Positions 9,743-19,400 of a stretch of 64,000 nt of DNA are shown here, piece after piece. Below the pieces are notes generated by a model. The model worked only from the letters and a program-made list of their open reading frames with translations. It ran no database searches and was not told where the DNA came from. The stretch comes from Rhynchopus euleeides (lineage: Eukaryota > Euglenozoa > Diplonemea > Diplonemida > Diplonemidae). The position numbers and the translations under genes are program-made. The stretch covers positions 1,860,001 to 1,924,000 of the forward strand of contig OY723282.1 in assembly GCA_963210315.1 (NCBI GenBank). Reading direction: 5' to 3'. Numbering within the stretch: the stretch's first letter is position 1; each line of letters opens with the position of its first letter.

Positions 9743-10896
9743 CGGAAAAAAATTTGGTGTTTTTTGGCCTATTTTTGGCCATTTTCCGCTGCATTTGTTT
9801 GATTTTGGGTCGGGAAAGGTATGGCCAGGAAGTGGGAAAAATTGGGGAAAAAGTCGGAAATTTTCAGGTTTGCCCATATAAACCATGGGTCACAGATTCC
9901 GATTTTTGGGTCAGACTCCAAGTTTGACACAAGGGAAAATAAGCAAAAATTTTCACCTATTTTTGGTCACCTAAGGGGGGGGGCTTCGCTCCGGGTCACT
10001 GACCCAAGCTGACCCAGATTGACCCGGAGCGAAGCCCCCCATTTTCCTAAGGTGAAAAACCCCAGGGTGACCCAAATTGACCCAAGTTGACCCAAATTGA
10101 CCCGGAGCGAAGACCCCCATGTTCGTTCCCATAGGAAAAAATTTGGGGTTTTTTGGCCTATTTTTGGCCATTTTCCGCTGCATTTGTTTGATTTTGGGTC
10201 GGGAAAGGTATGGCCAGGAAGTGGGAAAAATTGGGGAAAAAGTCGGAAATTTTCAGGTTTGCCCATATAAACCATGGGTCACAGATTCCGATTTTTGGGT
10301 CAGACTCCAAGTTTGACACAAGGGAAAATAAGCAAAAATTTTCACCTATTTTTGGTCACCTAAGGGGGGGGGCTTCGCTCCGGGTCACTGACCCAAGCTG
10401 ACCCAGATTGACCCGGAGCGAAGCCCCCCATTTTCCTAAGGTGAAAAACCCCAGGGTGACCCAAATTGACCCAAGTTGACCCAAATTGACCCGGAGCGAA
10501 GACCCCCATGTTCGTTCCCATAGGAAAAAATTTGGGGTTTTTTGGCCTATTTTTGGCCATTTTCCGCTGCATTTGTTTGATTTTGGGTCGGGAAAGGTAT
10601 GGCCAGGAAGTGGGAAAAATTGGGGAAAAAGTCGGAAATTTTCAGGTTTGCCCATATAAACCATGGGTCACAGATTCCGATTTTTGGGTCAGACTCCAAG
10701 TTTGACACAAGGGAAAATAAGCAAAAATTTTCACCTATTTTTGGTCACCTAAGGGGGGGGGCTTCGCTCCGGGTCACTGACCCAAGCTGACCCAGATTGA
10801 CCCGGAGCGAAGCCCCCCATTTTCCTAAGGTGAAAAACCCCAGGGTGACCCAAATTGACCCAAGTTGACCCAAATTGACCCGGAGCGAAGACCCCC
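9743..10896. repeat. 389-bp tandem repeat, about 3 copies
   Basis: Three near-identical units begin at about 9743, 10132 and 10521. Each holds a TTTTTTGGCC-rich stretch, ACCATGGGTCACAG, a hairpin formed by GGGGGGCTTCGCTCCGGGTC and its inverse, repeats of TTGACCCAA, and a terminal GGAGCGAAGACCCCC. That last sequence is also the element's outer end. The units differ by very few bases, so the expansion is recent. Confidence 0.95.
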
Positions 10897-11130
10897 AATG
10901 CATGAAATATACATGTAAAATACATGTATATCAAGTAAAAATACATGTATAATAGTTGACATGCAAGTATTATACATGTATTTTTACTTGATATACATGT
11001 ATTTTACATGTATATTTCAGGCATATACATGTATTATACATGTATAATAGTTGACATGCAAGTATTATACATGTATAATACATCTAAAAATCGGTATTTT
11101 TACATGTAAAATTTACAAGATCCCACCGTG

Positions 11131-12655
11131 ATCCCACCACCACCCACACCACCCACCCCTCCCGAAATTATTCTTTCAGCTCATTCTGTTTTGTTTCGAT
11201 TCGTGTCTGTCGCCTTTTTTTCCCCCCCAAGTGGGGTGGGTGCGTGGGAGGGGGGTGGGAGCTGTTAGACCTGGGATTGGCAAAACCTTAGAGGCGCAGC
11301 CAAAATACGTTCGCCCCCCACCCCTCATCCCCCAGTCGTTGAATGAAGGGACGCCATCACAAGCCCTTGATACTTGGTCAAAAATACCCTCACGCAGGAG
11401 GAGGGTTGTGTGGGTGGGTGGGTTAGTTGGTAGTGGGGGGTGGTGGGGTGGGGCGTTCAACGGGAAGGGTCTCGCTCCAGACTGACGGGCAGCCGCTGCA
11501 CCGATGTCTCTTCCCGACCCGTTTTGCCCTCCCCACCCCCACCCTTCCGCGCTCTCCCCGAACGATTCGAGACGAGAAATGTTCTTGTGTCGTAGATATT
11601 TCAGCGCACTTCGAGTGTGGAATGAATGCGCGGTTCGCTTTTTGTGTACCACAAATCGTGTGAGAAGCGTCAGCGCGGCACGGGCTGCGGAATTGCTGGT
11701 GAGATCTGCGTTCCCAAAAAAGAAATATCGTTCAAATCGTTTGAGGAAACAATGCTAGAAAAGCGGCATGGAAACGGTCTCCAAAAAAAAAGCCATCCAA
11801 AAAGGTGGCGGGGGCGGGGCACAGCGCTTTTGGGAGCAACAACGACAAAACCTCCAGGGGGGGGGGGGGGGGGTGAGGGTCGGTGGGTTGCTTCAGGGTT
11901 GCCCGGATTTTGGCGCACAGAATACAATCCCTCCCCCCCCTGTCTTTCTGACACAGTTGCCTTTGCGTATCAGCTCGCGAGCCCACAACACCCCACCCGC
12001 CCCCTCTCTTTGCGCAAACCATGGAAGCGTCAACGCATCAAACGAGGCATCATGCCAATGCCCCACACCACACCACCCTCCCTCCCCATTTCACAGGATC
12101 TCTCGTTGCCTGCTGCCCACAGGCAGGCCTGCAGCACACACAGACACCCCCCCACACCCCTCGGGGTGTCCTTTTGGCAGAGGGAAAGCCAGAGGGGGCT
12201 CTGCACCTCTTTCATTCGCGGTGACCACCCCTCGCCACCCCCCCCCCCCCCCACCCACCCACTACCCAAAGGACTAACATTGCAAGAAGGTGCTGGGGCG
12301 ACTTACTTTTCCATTTACTCTCGACGATCAAAAAACCCCCCCCACCACCCCCCTCCCTTAATTTTTGCACATAACACACTTGTGTGGTACGGGAAATGCT
12401 ACAGAGACGCGACGGACTCGGGACTGCTTACTGGCCTCTGACTCATGATCACTTCTGTTTCGTGCTCCACCTGCTCCACCTCATTAAGGTGGAAGCGTCC
12501 AATGCAACACTCAGTACAGAGGCCAAAGAGTATCTTGTAGTATTTCCTTTCCGACACAATCGTTCTGCCACGGCACAGGCAGGGGTGCCATCCCGCCGCG
12601 TCTCGACGCTACACCGTTCGCACAGGGTGAAGGGGACCCACACCCACACCCCGCG
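11131..12655. other. Intergenic spacer upstream of first cyclase-like gene
   Basis: Open frames here are low-complexity readings of G/C tracts (11859-11873, 12240-12252). A GGAAGCGTCAACGCATCAAA motif lies at about 12024, and the second copy of the 60-base conserved element is at 12268-12330. No promoter can be assigned. Confidence 0.5.
12268..12330. repeat. 60-base conserved intergenic element, copy 2
   Basis: Matches 2116-2182 with only a handful of substitutions or single-base indels, and is followed like that copy by A then a C tract. It lies about 325 bases upstream of the ATG of the cyclase-like gene. Confidence 0.55.
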
Positions 12656-14404
12656 ATGCAGTGGTTCGAGCGCATCATATCCCAGGGCGGGACGCTGCAA
12701 GGCAAGGCGCGGAGCGACAGGAGGCTCCTGCTAATAGTGGGCCTCCTCCAAGTTCTCACTGCGGTGTCGTTTGTCGGGGTCAGCGTGACGCCGATTCGCT
12801 TCTTGTGTGTGGGGCTCGGTGCCGCCAACGGTTCGGTCATCATGATCCTATGCGTTTGCGGCGTCACCATCTCGAAGCAGGCAAGACGCATCTACGTCGT
12901 TGTGTGGGGTGCTGGCATGATTCTGGTCGACCTCTCCGCCAGATCGTCAGGGGGCCTCCCAGTCTGGCCCCTCTTCGTGCTGCTAGCTGACCTCTCGCTA
13001 GTGCTGCGGCTCGGCAGGCGCTTCGCGACAGGGCTGGTCGCAACGGTGGCGCTGTGGATCTTCATCTCGGTTGCGGAGTCGGTGTGGCGGTTCGGCCTGT
13101 TCGACCTGCCTGGGCTCGCCTCGCAGGAGAGCCGGTGGGAGCGTGGGTGGAGCCACGTGCAGTGCACCGTGCCCCCGTGCCCGGTTACTTTGAACATCGG
13201 TTTTGTTGATCTGATCGCATCGTTCACAGTGCTGCTCATCGACTTCGGTGCCACACGTGGGTTTGCGGAGGAGGTGGAGAAGGAGCAGGCGGCGATGTCG
13301 TGCACGATCGAGACTGTGGAGGTGATTGCCAAGCTGCTGGCGGGGTACGACGTCGACACCGTGGCGGAGATGCTGCAGGAGGCGGAGGCGGAGGGGCGGC
13401 TGCCTGCAGCGATGCACGAGGCATTGCATCGCCTGGAGCAGAACCTGCGTGCGTACCGTCCCTACCTCCCGAAGTCCTGCCTGCCGATGTCCTTGAGGAG
13501 TGAGCTGGAGGAAAACAAGTCCGTGACGGAGTCCGACACGCCCTCGGGTGTGCCCACCACCCCTGGGCGTGTGCCGGTGGAGAAGGTCATGCGGCGTCTC
13601 GGGCAGCTCACGATTACAACCGGGACGATGATGATCGTGAACGCACAGGGCTCCGGGTCCATCATCGAGGAGGACCACCTCAAATTTGCGACTCTGTTCG
13701 AAAGCCTCCTTGCCATGGCGATTTCTGCTGTCGAGAAGCAACGCGGGCTGGTGGACGAGTTCATCGGGGACCGCATCCTGGCGTCGTTCAACGCGTCGCG
13801 CCCCTGCCTGGTGCATGCGGGCAACGCTGCACATGCGGCAGCGAGCCTCATTCGGGCCTCCCAGGCTTCCTGGGGGAATGAGATGCGCATCAACATCGGG
13901 GCGGCGACGGGGCGTGTGCACTGCGGTGACATGGGGTGTGCTGAGATGCGGCGGTTCAGCCTGCTGGGGACGCTTCCCGTGCTGGCGTGCGGGATGGAGC
14001 GTGCTGCGCGTGCCTTCGGGCTCGACATCCTCTGCAACACGGCAATGCAACGCGATTCTGAACATGAGCACGTCCTGCTCCTTGTGCCCCGCCTGGTGCG
14101 TCTGGTGAAGACGTCCGCTTCCGACCGTGACGTTGTGTCAAACGCAGTGGGGCACGAACCGATCCTGCAACACGTGTACAGCCTGCTTGTATCCTCCGAG
14201 CCGAAGAAGGAGCGGGCAGGGGAGTGGCTGTACCACATCGAGAAGGGGTCCCTGTCCGGGCCGTACAACAGGGCCGTGCGTGCTTTCTTGGAGGGGGCGC
14301 AGCTCACGGCTGCCCTTGCGATGGCAGGGTCACACAGTGCCATTGTGCAGCAGTGCTTGCGGAGACACGGACATACCAGCAGCCCTCTCCTGATTTATGT
14401 GTAA
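12656..14404 (+). CDS. Multipass membrane protein with degenerate class III cyclase domain
   Basis: Predicted 582 residues, one uninterrupted frame. Hydrophobic segments from about residue 24 to 205 suggest six or seven membrane passes (for example LLLIVGLLQVLTAVSFVGVS and FVDLIASFTVLLIDF). A charged helical linker follows (about 205-275), ending in the YRPYLPKSCLP motif, which has a counterpart (YRTYLPQSVL) in the gene at 22247-28264. The C-terminal half looks like an adenylyl/guanylyl cyclase catalytic domain: FIGDRILASFN holds one metal-site Asp (D372), and GRVHCGDMGCAEMRRFSLLG fits the dimer-region loop. The other metal Asp position reads MIVNAQG, and the Asn/Arg pair expected in VNxAxR is replaced by VLACGM. 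Catalysis is therefore doubtful; it may be a regulatory or heterodimer subunit. The first ATG is adopted because it precedes the first hydrophobic segment. Confidence 0.82.
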   Translation: MQWFERIISQGGTLQGKARSDRRLLLIVGLLQVLTAVSFVGVSVTPIRFLCVGLGAANGSVIMILCVCGVTISKQARRIYVVVWGAGMILVDLSARSSGGLPVWPLFVLLADLSLVLRLGRRFATGLVATVALWIFISVAESVWRFGLFDLPGLASQESRWERGWSHVQCTVPPCPVTLNIGFVDLIASFTVLLIDFGATRGFAEEVEKEQAAMSCTIETVEVIAKLLAGYDVDTVAEMLQEAEAEGRLPAAMHEALHRLEQNLRAYRPYLPKSCLPMSLRSELEENKSVTESDTPSGVPTTPGRVPVEKVMRRLGQLTITTGTMMIVNAQGSGSIIEEDHLKFATLFESLLAMAISAVEKQRGLVDEFIGDRILASFNASRPCLVHAGNAAHAAASLIRASQASWGNEMRINIGAATGRVHCGDMGCAEMRRFSLLGTLPVLACGMERAARAFGLDILCNTAMQRDSEHEHVLLLVPRLVRLVKTSASDRDVVSNAVGHEPILQHVYSLLVSSEPKKERAGEWLYHIEKGSLSGPYNRAVRAFLEGAQLTAALAMAGSHSAIVQQCLRRHGHTSSPLLIYV

Positions 14405-16430
14405 CCAGCGAGTTTGTTGCCCCTCCCTTGCGCCTCTCATGGGAGCGCAAGATTGTATGCGTTGTTGGGCCTTGTGTGTCGTTCTGTGTTAAACTGTGTC
14501 ACTTTGCGACCAGGATTTTTGTGAGGCGCGCAACTCACTGCTGATGCTGATGGCGAAGCATGCGCCGGAGTATCCCAAGGCGGTGCACTCCCTCGTGGGA
14601 TCCGCGGGAGCGCTGGGTTCAAAGTGGACGAGGGGGGGGGGGGGGGTCGACGCAACAAGAACCTCCGAGGGGTCTCTTCGGCACCATCGGTGTTTTTTTT
14701 CGGCAAAATCCTCGGCGCCTTTGTGGCAAAAACAACAACAGGGAGCTTCGCGAAGGAGAAAGAAAAACATACAGACCCTTCGACACCCCCAGCGAGGACC
14801 CCCACCAGGGGTTTGTTTTATTGTCGCCTTATTCACACTTCACGATCCAGCATCGGCAGCATGGCTCTATTCCCCCCCTTTATGTGACTCCCTCGCACCC
14901 TCCCTCCCTCCCGGCACCCTGATGCCTCATATCGTCGAGGCACCTTGCCTGGGCCGGTGTTGGTTGGCAGCCCGTTGTGGTCGACAGTCGGGATGGCTGG
15001 CTGCTAAAGCGTACCTCCCACCCCACACGGGCGCCAGCGCGTTTGCGTGCATTTGGGGTCTTTGGCACCCGGCTAGCTTCGGCAGATCTTCTTGGCATTT
15101 TTCTCACAACAATAAATCACCACATGGGGAGAAATGCGCCAACCCGAGCCTGAAAGTGGAAGTGGTGTCGAGTGTAAGTGGTGTTTGGGTCCTCTGCCCG
15201 GGACCACCTCGGTTTGCGAGGTCGCTCACGGGTTTTTTGGACTTTTTCGAGCGACGACTGCCGTTGCTTCCCTATTCACGCGGGAAGCGGTTGTTGCTTC
15301 AAGAGGTGCAGTCAAACCTACGCAGTGTTATCGGTGGACGCACAGGAAAATCATGGCTTCTTGCCTTTTCGGTTTGGCGCATAAACAACGCCTTGGGGTC
15401 ATTCGCTCAGTAGTGCACATTTTTTCCGGGCTCGACAATTCCCCTCAGGCCTGAAACTAGCACAGGAACGCCACGTGCTGTTTTTAGAATCGCCGACCCC
15501 TTCTTTCCATTTCTACGATAGTGTTGCTAAAGCTGCGACGGTGTGCAGTGCCATCGGTAGATGGCGTTTCTTCCACACCGCCTTCCTTGAGCAGAAAATG
15601 CCACTGCCGACCACCTCACAACCCCACACCCTTCAGGTGGGTTATGGGTTGTGCAAGCGTTCAACAGATTGAGAGGGGGGTCGGGGTGATGGATGGTGGC
15701 ACCTTTTCGTCTCGCGCCGGCAGTTTTCCGACAGCCGGAATGACGTGGCAGGGCCAATAACGGGCTGCCCAGTTCCCTGGTTGGTCCGCCTGTTTACCCT
15801 GCGCAGCAGGCGTCACCACCTTTCCAGAGTGGTTTCCACAGCGCTGCACACGCCAACAGAAACTCGGTATCGCACGCGCGACCTCACCCGCCCCCTTTCC
15901 CAGCACCCCCACCCGGCCTTTGGGCTCCCTGCACTTCGAGTGGGTGAGGAAGGGGTGTTCTCGCGATCGACGAATACCCGCTGGTTCTTCTCTCCCCCTT
16001 TCTGATTTGCAGGCACAAAGTTTTCTATTTCAATCCCCGCCCCCACCCCACCCCACCTGTCTATCTCTGCATCGCTTCCGAACCCATCCGCCAACCAGGA
16101 ACACCACCCGTTCCCCCTGCCCACTACACCCCCCCGCCCCCCACTCGAGTGTGTCTGAATCTCCCACTTCATGCCCCACAAATGATCCCACATCCCTCCC
16201 ACCTCGTATCCCCCCCGAGGGATTGCCAGTGCTGTTAGACAGATATACAAAGCTCAAAAGGGGGCGGCATATCGCCTTGCCCCAGAAGGGGGTTTGGGGT
16301 GAAATATCACTTTTTTGCCCCCCCCCCCCCCCCCCATTCGCGCCGCGACAAAATAGACCTTCTTTTTTATTTCATTCCACCGACCCCCACACACCCGCCC
16401 CCCTACACCCCACCACCTCCACACAACACA
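14405..16430. other. Intergenic spacer
   Basis: No convincing gene. A reversed partial copy of the 574/54182 repeat lies near 14470-14526, a G tract at 14632-14647, and a conserved hairpin element at 15952-16006. A run of about 20 C (16316-16336) ends 95 bases before the next start codon. Upstream frames open through this C-rich leader but lack protein-like composition. Confidence 0.55.
15952..16006. repeat. Conserved 54-base hairpin element, copy 1
   Basis: GGGGTGTTCTCGCGATCGAC followed by GAATACCCGCTGGTT matches 37113-37166 over about 54 bases. GGGTGTTC can pair with GAATACCC (one G-U), and the other copy has GGGTATTC, so the stem is kept while the sequence varies. Function unknown. Confidence 0.6.
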
Positions 16431-19400
16431 ATGCGATCCTACCGCGAACTGGAGGTACGTGTGGTGGAGTTCTACCACAGATATGCCCCAGACAAGGTTG
16501 CGGTACCCCCTGGGGGGGGATACCGGGATGCGTACGACTGGGCCGCGCAGTTCATCGCGGAGTGGGCGTCGGAGGAGCAGCTGTGGGCTGCCCTGAAGAA
16601 GAAATATAACGTCCACCCCGCCGACATACCGGGGTCCCCTGAAGCCCTCCGAGAAGCGCAGCGCCAGCACCTCCTCCCTGCAGGGCCACAGAAGCCGCCC
16701 CCGAAGATCTGCACCGCGGTTGACCCCGCTGGGCTCCTCTCTGTGCACCCGGTGCTTCCGACGGACCTCCGCACGCACAACCCTCCGCACCATACAGAGC
16801 GGAGTCGCTCTGCCGCACTGCTGGAGAAGGGGCGTACCCAATTCACCCAGGAGACCCCTGGGGTCGACCAGGAGGGTCTGGCGGCGAGGTGTGAGATCTT
16901 CACCCAGGAGGGGTTTTTTCAGCCGCCGAGGGATGCGCCGGCGCTGTCCGGGCCGCACCGGGCGTACCTCCAGGGGGAGTTGACGAATCTGGAGGATTTT
17001 CTGTCGCACCGCGGGATGAACCCTAACTCGGTGAGCGTGAGGCGGGGCGATGTCGACCGAAACTTCGACGAGATTTTAGTCCACTCCATAGAGGAGCGCG
17101 ACGCAGAGGCCGCGGCGCTGCGCGAGAGAATCGCCGCACAAACCGAACTGCTCCAGGGAACCGGGGCAGGGCATGCCCACAAAGAACTCCTCCTCCAGGC
17201 GACCCTCGGGGAGCTTGAGGAGGTGGAGCGGTTCACCCCGAAGCTCGGCCCCCGCCTGCAGGTCCGGAATATATTTGTCTTTTCGGAGAGGGACCCGCGG
17301 CACGGCGGGGGCTCTGCAAAGCGGAGGTTCCGCGTGACGGTCGACATCGCGGCGAAGCCGCTCCACCAGCGGGAGAAGGAGAGGGAGAAGCTGCTCCGGG
17401 ACAGGCAAACCGCCTCCTCCTCCGCAGACCCACCGCACCCCACCACCCCGCTGTCGGTTCTCCTCGGGGAGGGTGGAAACCCACGGAGGGCGGAGGAATG
17501 CGCTGAGATCGCTGTCCTCTCCTCTCTTTCCATCGCGGTCTGCTCCCAGCTCATCCTCCCGAGCCAGCCGGTGCTGCGGGTCCCCTCAGCAGGGCGTGTC
17601 GTCAACCCCAGGGGAACGGTGCTGCGGGAAGGGGCGGACGTCGCATCCCCGGAGGTCTCCCGCCTTCCCCACCTCGCCAGGGTCACAGTGGCGGAGATAT
17701 CCGAGGCGTTCCCCCGGAGGGCGAGGATCACACACCCCACCCCGGGGTGGCTCAGCCTGTCGACAGGAGGTGGTGCACTGCTAATCGAGTCTGTTGCGGG
17801 CAGCCCGACCCCCCGGGTGATGCGGGGGAGGGTTGTCGCGCCCAATGGGGTTGTCATCCGATCTGCCGCGTCCCCCGGGTCTGCGGAGGCGGGGCGGGTC
17901 CCGAGCGGGTCGAGCGTCGACATCGCCAGGGTGGAGGGTCGGCGCGCGGAGATCACCTCCCCCCAACCGGGGTGGATCTCCCTCCAAAACGCAGCGGGGG
18001 TGGTTTTGGTTGAGGTGACCGAATCGGGGGGTGGCGGGGAGTCAGACCCCCCCTCCTCCAAAACAGAGAAGATACAGAGAGGGGATGTCGTCGCCCCCAA
18101 AGGGGTTGTCCTCCGCGAGGGTGTCGATGCGGGGTCTGCCGAGGTGGCGCGGATCCCAGCGGGGGCATCTGTTGATATAGCTGAGAGGCGGGGGAGGAGG
18201 GCCCGGATAACCTCTCCAAAGCAGGGTTGGGTTTCGACAGAAAATGCGGCGGGGGCTGTGCTGATCGAAATCGCCCCGGAGGTGCCTGAGGAGGAGAGCG
18301 GGGGGAAAAAGACCCGCGGGGTTGTAAAACCCGCAAAGGGGATTGTCGCCCGGAGCGGGCGGGACGTGAAATCCCCCGAGGTGTCCCGTCTCTCCCAGGG
18401 GGACCGGCTTGAAATCGCCGAGGTTTTCGGGAGGAGGGCCCGCATCACCTCCCCTGTCTCTGGGTGGGTCTCCCTCACCAACGCGGCGGGTGGGGTTCTG
18501 GTGGAGATTGAGGAGGAGGAGCCGACGCCACCCAATACCCCACCTCCGGGAGAACAACACCACGCCGCTGACTCCCCTGGGTCTCCTATCGGTGAGCTTC
18601 CCCTCGCTGCGGCGGCAGACGGGGATGGTGATGCGGGGGGCGCGTGTCGTTTCCCCGGCAGTTTCACCCCAGGGTACCTCGAGAGGTGTGCCGCGATCCT
18701 CTCCCTCGTCTCCCTGGATGAAGCCGGGGTTTCACAGCAGGATGTCCCCGAGGTTCGCCGCCTCGCCGAAAAGGCGTTTGGGGGTGGGGGTGGCGGTGGC
18801 GGTGGCGGTAGCAGCGGAGATGCCACCCACCCGACTACTCCCCCTCCACCCCCCAACCCTTCCCCCGAGGCGGAGGGGGTGGACCTGGGGGGTGATGGTG
18901 TGGGGGAGTCCCCTTGGTGCCCCATTGCCTCGGCGAGGCTCGTCAACCGCAGCGTGGTTCATAATGTGGAAGAGGGGGAGGGGAATGGAGCGAAGGATGA
19001 GAAAGAAGGTGTGCCTGAGGGTGAGGGAGAGTCCCCCCCGGTGAGCCTGGGGGTTGTTCCGTTCTCCGCGGGGGCTGCGTGCTGCGTGGGGGGTGGGGCC
19101 GCGGCATTTGGCTCCGGAGGTGCCGCGCAGTCCGCCGCAGCCCGGGCTTCGGAGAAAACCACCGGGGGTGTTAAAAAGCCACCCCCGCTTATCCTCCCCC
19201 CCGCGCTCTCCCGCTGCTTCGCCGTGATCTCCCCGGCAGAATTCCCCTTCGCCGCTCCAACCCCCGCCTCCGGCGGCACAGACCCCGCAGACCCCGCAGA
19301 CCCTGCAGACCCCAACGCCACGCCGGCACCCCCACCCCCGCCACGGCCTGCCCCATCCCGAATGGAGATCACCCTCAAATCCCCGGAGAGAACAACTCTA

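Larger units (their letters stand above)
7880..10896. mobile_element. Family C element nested in A2
   Basis: Starts GGGGGTCTTCGCTCC and ends GGAGCGAAGACCCCC, flanked by AAT (7877-7879, 10897-10899). The uninterrupted site TGTAAATGCATG exists at 55827-55838 in A3, so this is a clean insertion with a 3-bp duplication, as in the PIF/Harbinger group. The left two thirds (7980-9620) hold short decayed open frames on the minus strand that I cannot identify; the right third is a 389-bp tandem repeat. A diverged relative lies at 31850-32310. Confidence 0.8.
7089..11130. mobile_element. Family A TIR element, copy A2
   Basis: Bounded by CACGGTGGGATCTTG and CAAGATCCCACCGTG with AT on each side (7087-7088, 11131-11132), again a 2-bp duplication but of different sequence from A1. 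Its arms carry long ATACATGTA/TACTTGCATG palindromic arrays (7110-7225, 7555-7876, 10900-11110). Two insertions lie inside: B2 (7226-7554) and the 3-kb family C element (7880-10896). It sits only 33 bases from A1, separated by a poly-C tract. Confidence 0.85.

Noticed and set aside
11626..12441. 271-codon plus-strand frame upstream of the cyclase-like gene
   Set aside because: Its middle is a poly-Gly reading of a G tract and its end poly-Pro; no counterpart features, and the cyclase-like ATG lies after it.
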